From the NCBI GenBank assembly GCA_949152475.1, contig OX424563.1:10947001-11011000 (forward strand): a stretch of 64,000 nucleotides of DNA, given 5' to 3'. Made by a program: the position numbers and the translations under genes. Source of the stretch: Terebella lapidaria. Lineage: Eukaryota > Annelida > Polychaeta > Terebellida > Terebellidae. The notes under the pieces were generated by a model. It saw only the letters and a program-made list of their open reading frames with translations, searched no databases and was not told the origin of the DNA. This document shows, piece after piece, positions 37,330 to 48,706 of the stretch. Numbering within the stretch: the first letter of the stretch is position 1; every line of letters begins with the position of its first letter.

Positions 37330-38410
37330 TGTATGCTTCAATTCCAGCCTAGAGCAAATGGCGAATCTGCAATGTAATCAGCCGTAACAGAATATTGGCT
37401 GTATATCGTTAGAAGTAAAAGATGACTCTCTGTATGTGTATGGCACTTTCCTGGCTTCTCAAATATTCATGGACTAAAAAACACAGGTACGTGGAAAGAC
37501 CAAGATTACTGGTGCACAACTATTATAACACAGCAGTAATGGACCGGTATATCATAAATGTGACTTCTGCTGCAATAAATTAATTATTAAGGTCACTGGA
37601 AAATAAACATAGCAGTCATGTATATAACTTCTGGTGCAAAATCAATTAATTATAAAACATGCTAGTATATAAACATAGCTGTAATGTATATTATACCGTA
37701 CATGTTTGTCTCTGCTGTTGCAATCAATTAATTTTGCCTTAGAAAACTCAATATCTCAAGCCAATAGTTCAACAGAAGCTAAATCCGTTGATGTAATTAT
37801 TTGTAACCACTTATCAATATTGGATCCCTCTTTCAGCTAATGTCCTCTATTATTCTTGATAATGTTAATCAATGTTCTTGATTATTTGTAGTTCACAGCT
37901 GGTCTGAAATTGAAAATGATATGAAAAGAAATATGTGTTACTGGACATCATAGAAGTATCAGGTCGTCTCATTGCAGTATGATTACATGTACATTTTACC
38001 TGTACTTGTAACTGTATAGAGAGTGTGAAAGATATGCTTAAATCCAACCAAATGTACACTGTTGGTTTTAACAACATGACCCCCCCCCCCCCACCCAAAC
38101 AAAAAGAATTATTGCATTTTGATGATCTCCATTAACTTGTATAAATTTATAATTTGATGGTGAGCATCATAGCCGTGCAGTGGATAGTTGTATCCTGTGT
38201 TAGTCTGAGATATTTCTGTTGCATTATGACAGAACAAAGGCTACAATACTATGAGTGCATGATGACAAATCATGCCTTTCATTTCCAAACTTTTACATTA
38301 TGATTTTTGGTCATAATGCGCACTTCAAAGTGAGCCGAGAAATAAGTTTGTAACCATTATGACTGCTCAGGTGGGAGCTTGCTGGAATGTGTTTCAGGGT
38401 ACGACATTAA

Positions 38411-38710
38411 CACTGGCCCGCTGGCCCCACACCACATTTTGAGCCTGTGGGGCCAGTAGGGGCCACCAGATTCCCTAAGTCACTGGCCCCACTGGGCCAG
38501 TATAAAATCTTCATTCTTTGAGTGTGTACTTAACAATGTTCAGTTCCTTTGAAAGCTTTTCCGTGTTCTTTGTAAAAGATACATCAGTGTTTGATATATA
38601 TTCATGTACACATTGATCATGTTGATTGATATCGAACTTCGAAAGTGGGGCCAGTGGATATTGGATGGGGCCAGTAATTTCCAGATGGTACTGGCCCCAT
38701 AGGGCCACTG
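38411..38710. repeat. GGGGCCAGT-rich element with imperfect inverted ends
   Basis: The left end reads CACTGGCCCGCTGGCCCC and the right end, inverted, CAGTGGCCCTATGGGGCC. The words GGGGCCAGT and ACTGGCCCC recur about eight times between. The ends resemble hAT-type tips, but no target duplication is visible, so the assignment is tentative. Confidence 0.45.
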
Positions 38711-38906
38711 GTATCATATGCCTAATGTCGATCCCTGCAGTTTTTATATCACATATAGGCACAACAGTTGCTGTACAACGTGAGGTTCATCATAATCATG
38801 CAGTTACCCCTGGGTAAGTTTTGACCCCTATGATGTCATGAACACACAAGAAGGAGATGTTTTCATGACCACGCACAACAAAATTTAATAAATTATAAAA
38901 AAAAAA

Positions 38907-39937
38907 TTAGCCCAAAGGCTAAGATAGGTTACCGGACAATTTTGGTTTGGCCATGGCAGCATTGGCAGGTTACAGACCTTGAGATTTACCAATCAACGTT
39001 CGCAGTGTAAATCCCAATCAAGGTCATCCGTATGAACTTCGATGTTACCATTACATGTATGTGTGCGGCATTTGATATTCTATATGTTGGGTGGAATCGG
39101 TTAGGCCGCTCAGGTCAATTTACACATTCCAAGTCAGACATTTGGCACTCAAGGTCATCTGACGTCAAGTTCAAGGTCATCATTAGTTGTGCCATATATG
39201 TCTTCCTGTTCATAACATGAGCTCTCTCTGCAAGCATTCCATCTACAGAGGCAAATCTGGGCATTTTTTGACCCCAAAATGACTGTTTTGACCTTTCAAG
39301 GTCATCGAAGGTCAAATTCAAGGTCACCACACAAGTCGCCATATATGACTTCCCATTTGAAAGTGCCAATTTCTAAGCTCTATCTTCAAGCGTTCTATGA
39401 GTACAGTCCGGACACCTCCCATTATGAAGGAAAAAAGTGCCGAAAATTTTCCGTCCAAAATTTTTTTGAAAGGGTGAAAATTTTTTTTTGCCCTAGAAAT
39501 GGCCCAAAATGGATAGTAATGCGATTTGGGGCGCAAAAATTTTTTTTCGCCGACCCACCAAAAATTCAAAATGGCCGCCACACGGAAACCGGCGAATTTA
39601 GGGCAACCAAACTTATACATATCACAGAGGAGGTATATGAGGGGAATCTTTTGAAACCAAAAACTCAAAACTGATCGGACAGTTTTTGAGAAAATGGCTG
39701 TCAAAGTCCAAAATTGAGCGTTTTTCGACAAAAACGGCCGCCATTTTGAAAAAAATGCGAAAATCAAAAAACAAAAAAATACCTCCTTCTCAAAATATTT
39801 TTAGGCATTTTTGTGCAAAATTTCAGAAAGATTCGATCGTTAACTTTAAAGATAAAAATGTTAACGCCGGACGGACGGACGGACGACGGACGCAACGCCA
39901 TGCCAATAGGTTATCGGACCAAAGGTCCGGTAACCTA
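38907..39937. mobile_element. Hairpin-ended non-autonomous transposon, copy 2
   Basis: Same family and orientation as the copy at 22446-23968. The left stem is TTAGCC-CAAA-GGCTAA (38907-38922), TAGGTTACCGGAC is at 38925-38937 and its inverse at 39925-39937, and the right 12-bp stem is at 39909-39935. This copy has a single version of the block that copy 1 carries twice, so it is about 0.5 kb shorter. It contains five exact TCAAGGTCA words. Confidence 0.82.
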
Positions 39938-40211
39938 AAAAATCACTACGAACTCATACATGTGTACTCATAGTCTCATACCTGTGTATGTTTGTACGGG
40001 TGTATGCAGTAGACTGTATATCTTTAATATGTTAATGTTTGTGTTAATGTGCCTGCAAGATGTTGGATAATTTCTCTAAATTGGGTGACAAATCACAAAC
40101 ACCATGAAGATCCTGAAGTCTGCATGAGTAGACACATTAGCTTTCTTCTCATGGTACAAATACAGGAAAAGTTAATAATGCCTATAATACCATGAGTATT
40201 TTTTTTATTGG

Positions 40212-40507
40212 ATCAACCATATACATTGTACATATAGTTAGCGAATCAAAAAAAAAACATCCAGAGTAACTTATTTTGCTTGATACAAACTACATTCTGT
40301 TGGCTGTGGTTTTCCTGTGTATGGCCTGCATGAGTAGAGCGTTTAGGATCTTATAAGATTTTGGTATTGAATTCTCCAAAATTTCCTGACTCATGGAAAC
40401 TCAGGAAAAACCACAGCCAACAGAATGTAGTTTGTATCAAGCAAAATAAGTTACTCTGGATGTTTTTTTTTATTCGCTAACTATATGTACAATGTATATG
40501 TTTGATT
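40212..40507. mobile_element. Near-perfect inverted repeat, ~100-bp arms (MITE or foldback)
   Basis: The arms at 40212-40315 and 40402-40507 are almost identical inverted copies, for example AACTACATTCTGTTGGCTGT at 40289 against its complement at 40413-40432. The spacer is about 86 bases. The small differences lie in the A/T run and the outer edge. No open frame. Transcribed, it would form a long hairpin RNA. Confidence 0.85.
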
Positions 40508-40735
40508 TACATCAGTATAGGTAATGTACTTACAATCGCAGGCTACCGTCAACAGTTAAATGACACTCACCTGCAAAATACAAACAAACATAACATTTAC
40601 ATAAATTTGTACTCGATACAACATGACACAACGTAATTATTTTTTATTCGCATGCCCTAATACATGTACTAATGATTTCATCCATGCAAATCAACAATGT
40701 TTTGGAATCAGTTCACAGTTCACACATATAAAATA

Positions 40736-40833
40736 TTCTACAAACATAACTTTTTTTTCATTCCAAGAAGTCTACACGGAAATGTCACCATTCTACAAAC
40801 ATAACTTTTTTCCATTCCAAGAAGTCTACATGG
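40736..40833. repeat. Direct tandem duplication, ~44 bp, period 55
   Basis: TTCTACAAACATAACTTTTT with a following CATTCCAAGAAGTCTACA occurs at 40736-40779 and 40791-40833, differing by a T-run length and one base. Confidence 0.8.
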
Positions 40834-41398
40834 AAACTCTATCCATCCATCATGTTAGCCTGAAGGGTTTTGGAGTCTTTGCTCTGGAGGCGTATTTACA
40901 AAATAACTCAAACGAGAGATTTGGAGTGGAGGAAAGGGGTATAATTTTGCATGAATTGGACGCAAATACACGGTACAAATGGCCTCGACGATCACTCTAA
41001 CGTTGTTATTCTTGGTACACCATGTGCAGTGTTGGGCACAACAATATTGCGTCAAGACGGCTCGTCTGCGGTTAACAATACCGAACTGACACGGAAAACG
41101 ATCGCCTGGGACGGATCTGTACCCAACATCCTTGGCTACCGGCCATTTGTACCAATCAAATTACCCCTTGATGGATTTCCCCAGGACCCCAGAAATATAT
41201 GTACTGATCGCCTGCTAGGAATCTGAGCTGCTGCAGCGGCTTCATTACTGCATCAATAACTTGATCAACAACGCAAAAATCCATATGATCACCATTCAGC
41301 TCTCTGAATTTCATAGTTCTATTGCTCTATTTGGGAATATATACTCTGATTTTTTGAACTCGTTTACACCGTTTTTTGTCGATGCCAAATGGTAGGCT

Positions 41399-41810
41399 AT
41401 CGTATCTAGGGCCCGGACGAGTCTAAAATTTCCGACCCGGGTACCCGCGTGGTCTTACCCGACCCGTCCTGGGTAATCCGTCCAAATATATAGGCCTATA
41501 AAATGTGAACGAGACTCACTACTCATCGATCCGTCACACATATTATTTGTTTCGTTGGTCAAGGTCGGTTTTTATATCCAAGTTTGAAAGAGATCACATG
41601 ACCTCATAAAACTACTTCGATGTTTTTCCCGAAGACTTTCTTGTCATTCTTGTGATTTTTTATTCGAGTTATGAGGTTATCGCAATTATTCAAGACAAAA
41701 ACTATATTTATATTCGCTTTCGGGTACGGGTAACGAAATTCCGACTCGGTAATTGTATGACTCGCCCCGAATTTGGGTACCCGTCAACTCGTCCGGGCCC
41801 TAATCGTATC
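41399..41810. mobile_element. hAT-type MITE with 8-bp target-site duplication
   Basis: Inverted ends TAGGGCCCGGACGAGT (41407-41422) and ACTCGTCCGGGCCCTA (41787-41802) are perfect over 16 bases. The flanks are exact 8-bp copies of ATCGTATC at 41399-41406 and 41803-41810. The 8-bp duplication and the TAGGG start fit the hAT superfamily. The 396-bp body has no transposase frame and is rich in GACCCG/CGGGTA words. Confidence 0.9.
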
Positions 41811-42062
41811 ATACTCGGATTCTGGTTATCAGCTAGTTATACCGGTAACACGAAACCAACTGCTTCAATTTTTGCGATAAAAGTCTGAAATTTGGTATAG
41901 AATTGCCGTTTGACGGCAAGGTGAAGTATGCCAAGTTATAACATGATGCTATTTTCCATTGGAGAAATATAAAGATAAATTTCCAAATAATGCAAGTGCT
42001 CTAATAAACACAGGCCTCTATTAATCGCAGGGCCAAGGATTTGGATGCAAAGCACTACTTAG

Positions 42063-42135
42063 TAGACAAAGTACGTCTTTCGGGAATACCTGCTGAGGAC
42101 CGCAGGTCCGAATCCCGAAAGACGTACTTTGTCTA
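42063..42135. repeat. Two-stem hairpin (23-bp outer stem)
   Basis: The outer arms 42063-42085 and 42113-42135 are perfectly complementary over 23 bases (start TAGACAAAGTACG). Inside is a second stem, CCTGC at 42089 with GCAGG at 42102. This could be a tiny MITE or a solo transposon tip. No flanking duplication is clear. Confidence 0.75.
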
Positions 42136-44267
42136 AGTTATTTGATGTTCGGAAAGTGGGACAAAATCCAACAGTTGGGGAGTATTGCCCACGTTTGGAA
42201 CACGAACTACTAATAGCTTGCAGTCACTGATCACTACAGTGCCAGTGGCAGTGGTCAAGAGACAAGACTCGAGTCAAGGACAACTTCAAGCCGACAAGCC
42301 TGGAGTGGGACTTTGATGATCAATGTCACATGAATCGGGAAGTCGGATCCTGGTACACTCACTGGTTCAGAAATAAACAGATAAATACCAGGGAAAACAT
42401 TGCGTAATCGTATTGACACATGTGGAAACCCAACAATAATCTAAATAACATTCAAACCTGGTCAAATATCAATCGAAATTCACGAGCATTTTTAGCTCGC
42501 GGATTCTGGATGACATTTATTTCGGTAAAACACGGGCAACACAACAAACACGATTCGTTGCAACGGTTCCGAAATACTCTCGGTAATTCACGAACTGCCA
42601 AACTGAAACTCTATCGTGTATTTGGGCGGGAAAGTCGAACTGTCGGAAAAATCAACTTCGGATGAGTGAAATAGGCCTACAATTCGAAATTATTCGGCGT
42701 TCGACCTGTCTATTATACCCCGTTTCAACAATTAATTAATCGTCACTATACAGTGTAAGGTATTTTCTCTCAGTTCACGTCTCATAACTTCAACACTGTA
42801 GGCCTACATTAGTCTTTTACCAAACGTGTCAGAACTCGAATATTCTGAAATATAGAATCAATATAAAGCTATATTATAACATATGGCATACCTCATGATA
42901 TAACCCCCCCCCCCCCCCATTCTCCATGTAGAGTTTTGTTTGATTGTGGGCCTACGTGTAGTACTATAAGTCTAAATTTTCCAGTTATTTGCGACCCAAC
43001 AAAAAATTTTTTTCTGGTCCGATTTCTGATCAATCTAACTTCACTACACTGAACATTTCCAATCAAAACATTAACTCTAAACCACTCGGATATTAGGTCT
43101 GGATATGATTCAGTATATGCATTATCTACCCGGCCATTCGCAAACTATTCAATTATTGGTCCTGCAATAATTCACGAACTGCACGGACATCACCAAAGAG
43201 TTCTAAAGTTGGCTCTGGCCGGAATTGTATCTTCCCAGTCAATCATCTGTGTGGTACACTGGGCATTTTTTCTTACCAATAATAAAATATAGCTCAATGT
43301 CGATATGGTTGCTGCTCACAGGCACTTGAAATTGAACTAGATCTCCGGAAATTAATTCCCGAGGAAAAACAAATTATATCATGTTCCATGAACGTCGTGA
43401 TTGAAAACGTTCTCTCCGCACTCCGTTCATCAAACCTTGTGATGAAAGAAAAAATTCGATCCAAAACGGCGCTAAGAGACTGGAGTTTATTGAAATTACA
43501 ATCAAATACATCTTGAAATTGAAATTAATATCTTTAGAATATTTGGTACGCAGTGGCAAGTATTCCAATAATCTGCGTTTCAACGCATCAATTGTTACCC
43601 TTCATACTTTTGGGTAACGTTCTGTCGACATTTAGATGATCACTCTATCATGTCAGTGAGAACGTGGCAGTCCATGCCTTATCAACATTTGCATTATGTC
43701 AACAGAGTTTATCGGTGTTTTGTCATGCACTCGAAAATCAATTATGCACGACAAAATTGTCACATTGTTATATAATTGGCCTGAGCTTTTCCCGGCCATT
43801 GTACATGTATGCAATTTGGACTGATCAATAGGTTTTCTCAAACAATTTGGGGAGGAAAAACCGCACTATTTTGTATGAGTTATTAATGTGTTCCATACTG
43901 GCATTGGGTAATTGTGCAGAATGATGTGACAACGAAACTGGATAGATTATCACCTTGGTATCAATTAGTAGAATGTTCCTAGTAGAATGTTCCTAACATA
44001 TGTGTACATGTAGTCCTTAATAATATTATATTGATGTAAATTGGAACAACCGTTCATCTTTTTACCAAATGGAACTAACTGAATTACTCGATAATAAATC
44101 ACGTTTCAGTCACATGTAATTAATATATATTGGTTCGCACCGTTCGCTCTAGATCAATGCTTTCCAAATCAGCACTAAAAGATACATGTAGATCCCCAAG
44201 AGAGACCATTTGCCAGATATATAAGTCTAAATAGACCGTTTGGAATCCTGCGTCCACTGATACATGT
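42136..44267. other. No gene recognised; left flank of the tandem array
   Basis: Single-copy-looking AT-rich DNA with a 15-base C tract at 42904-42918. No supported exon or element. Confidence 0.4.
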
Positions 44268-47200
44268 AAACTATTCCCATGGCAACATAGATGAATGCCG
44301 TATATATCTAAACTGGTTCATGCTCCCTCACTTTATAAATGTATTTATATGATAAGAAATAATTGCCGATAATTATACTCAATAACATTAAAAGACAATC
44401 GATCTTTGCTGCTTTGTTAATGCTGAGCAAAATAGCTTTGGAGTCAAACTATGTTCAAAAACCATTTATGCAAATGGCTGTCAAGTTACAAACTAAGGTA
44501 TTCACTGACTCATACATGGATCAATATAGACCCAGACAATTACCCTTCGACCACAAGGAATTGGCAGAATCGCAGAGAGAAAGCAAAAATAAATATCGTA
44601 TCAGTTTTCAATTCCCCGGCCACGGTTTTCATCAGTCCAGCGCGTCACGGCGATTCACGGGTACAATCATTGAATTGATCTCAGGAAAAAAGGTAAAAAA
44701 ACAACAAGGATAGCAATGTCTGGGATATATTGGGTAGATATTGTCATCACATCAGGCACACTGGGGGTTTGGCCAGTTTGAAATACTTCATTTGCTGATA
44801 TGATGCTACACGTATATCTCCATATTTATCTGTATATCATGGCTTATTGTGAAAATTCGCTAAATGTCTGACCCATTCAAGCATACTTTAGTAATTAATT
44901 ATATCATTAAAACACAATTACTAATTTCTACTGTAATGACTGTATGGATGTTGTCGTGATGTTGTCATGCAAATGATCTGTCTGTATAGTCAATAATTAC
45001 ATTTCCTATAATTTCACTACAAATCATCAAATTATAGAAAAGTTCTCATCAGTCGATGTATAAAACCACGCACGAGACAATGACTAATTGAGTTTCGGAT
45101 AGTATAGTAATTATGATGTAATTAGCCATCAATATAAATGTTTTGCAATGCCATTTTGGAGGCATTGGAAGTTTATACAAGTACTCGCCATGGCTGCATA
45201 TTTTAGATGTAAGTATCAATATATTACGACCAATACAGTCAGATTTTGATGTTACAAATATCACACGTAAAGTACAACATTTTGCAATAGAAACGAGGCC
45301 CGACCAATTAGTTAAATTCAAAGGCACACTGGCGTAATCAGGGGCAGAAAGTGTGTGAAATGTAGTTGTTTCTACTGTACACTTGATGGAATTAGCAAAT
45401 ATACAACACAACTTCCCTTTCATATAGATTCATATAGACAGGTAATCATGTTAACTCACACTACAGGTCGGGTCGCAGTGCAGCAAAGTTACATGTACGG
45501 GGCAGTGTCGTGTTTCATTCATTCATACCTAGTTGTTAATAGTTGAGGTCGAGTAAATACTTATTTCATTGATATCTGGATCGTTTTACTAGGTAGGTGT
45601 TAAAATTTGGAAGACACAAACTAGAAATTGTCCAGGATCAATGAAGCCAGGTTATGGCTCACTATTTGCCACGTTATAACGTTTATAACTTTAATCACAT
45701 TCATATATCAAAGGGAAATCAATGAGATTACACCACACTCTGAAGAATCATGCATTAAAATGTTCTCTTCATATCATCTTCTTATATTTATCAGTTGAAA
45801 TAAAAAGTAGATTTAGATTTGTTATGAAGACTTATATGCCACAGTCTGATGTCATGTGTTTGGTGTATGTCCCAGTTTCCACGTTGTTCTGGTCAATAGA
45901 CCAGACATGATATATCAGGTGTTACAGGCTAGTGTAGTCGAATACGTAAAAGAAACTAGCTAAGTTAATGGATGATACAAGCCGGAATGTGGAACAGTCA
46001 TCAACACATTCTAAAAGATCACGATACCGGCCATAGAAAATCCCTACATCACTGTCACAGCCTTGAGCAAACCACCGTGTCTGTAACTAGCCTTAGCTCT
46101 GCAATAACGCATGTTGCTATGAGGCTTATGGGTACTTTTCATGTAAAATGTTTTGTTGAGCAGGATAAACCTACATACTATAGTAGAATGTTATTTTACC
46201 AGTTTCTGAACAGGGACACCCATAATTCTCTACGAATCTTGCCTGTGCACACAAGTTTTGACGTCACATCAAAGAACAACCCGTATTGTGTGTAATTTCA
46301 CGTTGGTACTAAAATGGCACGTTCTGTCGAGCCAAGCGGATGAATTGACATTTTACATGATGCTGGAAGTACATAACACAAATAATCTGAGGAACATCAA
46401 ATATTAAACGTATGAATGGCGATCACAGAGGGGATAAATATAGGAGAATTGTCCAAAGGTTAGATGGAGTAATCTTTAATGTATGGAAGCATGAGGGCCA
46501 AGATGAGGAATACCGACTGAAGTGATGATACCAGTTCCAGTTAATATTCATCTTGTGAATCACTGGTGACATCGCAGCCATGAACATTTAGAAGTTTTTA
46601 ATCCTGAAATAGCAACCCAAACACCAGTAAGTTTTCGAGTCAGTATCGAATAAACAAACCTACACGTAAATCACAAAACAATAATTGTGGGGCTTGGAGC
46701 TGCAACGTTCGAAGCCTAAAGAGGCAAACAAATATGTCTGATTTGTTTATTGCTTTTCTGTCAGAAGTCGCAGTGGATGTTGCGAGGCATTCCCCTGACA
46801 AAAATGTAATATAGATCTTCATAATACATTTTTGTCCACGTTTTAGGTCTTATCAAAATAGTTTAATCTAGTCTGTCAGTCTTCTGATATTACCATGAAC
46901 AATGATATGGCTTGATAATGATAGACAACGAAAAGCAAACTTTCATTCTTGCATGTGTATTTTGGTGTTCTTCATTGTATTCAAGTGATTCATTTATATA
47001 TGAATATGTACTGTATTAGCAATAATCAGACATCACCCGATGATCTGTACACCACAGTAAAATGTTACTCCCCATGCACAGCTTGGCAGCAAACACTTTG
47101 CCCTGAGTGTTACCAGTGTAATGTTTGCCAAGTCAGAGGGCATACGCTGTGATTGTGCGCCTGTCCATGAGTGAAAGTGACCATGTTGGCATGTTAGTTT

Positions 47201-48706
47201 GCTTAATTATTGATGGTTCATCCCCAAATAACATCTAAATTTGATTGATTGATATGTTTCCTGAGAACACATTACAAAAATATGTTTCTAAATTGTGTAG
47301 ATTGGAAAGTTGCGTGATCAGCCCTGCTTTACAAAAGCGATATTTAGGAACAACGCCCCCTCCCACTGAAATTCAAATTCTTTCGAATAATATACACGGA
47401 TATATCCCGTTGAGGAACATGAATGATATTGAAACTAACAATGAAGATGAGAAGTAAGTCTTACTCTCCTTGTTGTCTGTTATGGAAAGGTTCCAAAATA
47501 AAAAGGACATGTCATTTTTCTGAAACAAAACCCAACTTGAAGCAGTTTTTCCAATGATTGCCGCTTCTGTCACATCTTCTTTATTTCTGCAAACATTTCT
47601 CAACCAACTTGAAATCATAGCGACATGACAAGGCAATAAGGTGGCCTTTGGTCTTCTAATTTATGGAAATCGATAGATTTCCTGGTGATATAGGCAATAA
47701 TGTGCCATGACTGGATCACCCTCTCACGGCAATAAGTGTCCCTGATCACAGAAAGGGGATTCCTCGAGCCAATAAGTGAAGCCATTCAAGAGTCCACCAA
47801 TCACAATAGATCTCGGACTACGGATCAATAAACACGACAGGAATCACACACTGCGTTATAAAATAAGGTTTTTTGATAGTTGTCGTGCAAATGGCTTCCA
47901 GAAGCTGTGTATTGTTCGATGCCTTTGATCATTTTATATTACAGGGAACCTGAAAACAGCACGTGTGGCAGCAAGTGGGACAAAGATGTGGCTTTAGTGT
48001 GGTCTTAACCAGTCTGGTGAAGTAGCCGAATGATATATAAGGCACTGCAGGTAGAATTATTTTGTTAGTTGCTGTGAGATATTGAAATGTATCATTGTTA
48101 TATATCATCTAAGTAGCAACAAAACTAATTTCCTTCCATGATGGGGAAAGCACTTAAGGAATCCCCACCATTTCCTGGATAAATTATTTGTATCAATCTT
48201 TATGGCCAAAAACCTAAAAACACACTGCCATTCTCCTTCTTCTTCTACTGAATCCTGGACTACAACTTTGCTAAAACTAGCTTTCAACAACAGTTACTAA
48301 TCATGATGCTCTCAAATGCTGGATGCATTTGCAAGTACACGAAACAACTGGGATTATTAAGTGGCAACATAGACTCGCGGAGCAACGTGAGGAAGAAACA
48401 CTTTTGGATATTACATGTCACGTGCAAATTGGTCTAGATCATTATCACCCGTCTTGATTCACAAACACAGTTACACACACAGGTAAAGAAAAGAACACAT
48501 GGTAACGGAAAAAAGCAATTACTGTCAGTTGCATGTTAGCTGTGGAGTTCACATATTCTGTGACTGGAGAGAGCGGCTCTCAGCTAAGAATTGGTCTCGA
48601 GTGAACGAGACGGCCAGACTCACACAGTCCTTGCCAACCGCCTCTTGAAATATCAAAATGGCTGACATAACATTTGTTTTATAAAACATGAATACATTGC
48701 TGATGG
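44268..48706. repeat. Large tandem array, unit A
   Basis: Shares ordered blocks with the following units. Landmarks are the CCATGGCAACATAGATGAAT-like block (44277), ATGGCTGTCAAGTTACAAAC (44474), the AACGTTCGA block (46700), CCCTGAGTGTTACCAG (47101), AGTCCACCAATCACAATAGA (47790) and TTGGTCTAGATCATTATCAC (48429). It is more diverged from C and D than they are from each other. It carries an extra 189-bp segment (45207-45395). No conserved protein. Confidence 0.8.
45207..45395. repeat. 189-bp segment shared with the inserted transposon in unit B
   Basis: Starts ATGTAAGTATCAAT and ends GATGGAATTAG. A similar copy lies at 50778-50965. The corresponding place in units C and D lacks it, so it is either a small mobile element or a fragment moved by the larger transposon. 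Confidence 0.65.

Larger units (their letters stand above)
27420..38410. other. Upstream region, probably 5' flank or intron of KChIP; no gene supported
   Basis: Holds G tracts at 28843-28861 and 35778-35794, a C tract at 38080-38092, exact X-boxes at 31298, 31906 and 37316, a hairpin at 29473-29498, and a GC-rich non-repetitive patch around 33900-34130. Open frames such as 33349-33813 and 36248-36631 show no family similarity. Confidence 0.4.

Noticed and set aside
40951..41226. 91-residue + frame in a GC-richer patch
   Set aside because: No similarity, no splice partners, and it ends in unremarkable sequence. It could be a regulatory patch, but nothing supports a gene.
44363..44713. 116-residue + frame in unit A
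   Set aside because: The homologous stretches in C and D contain frameshifts and stops, so the frame is not maintained.
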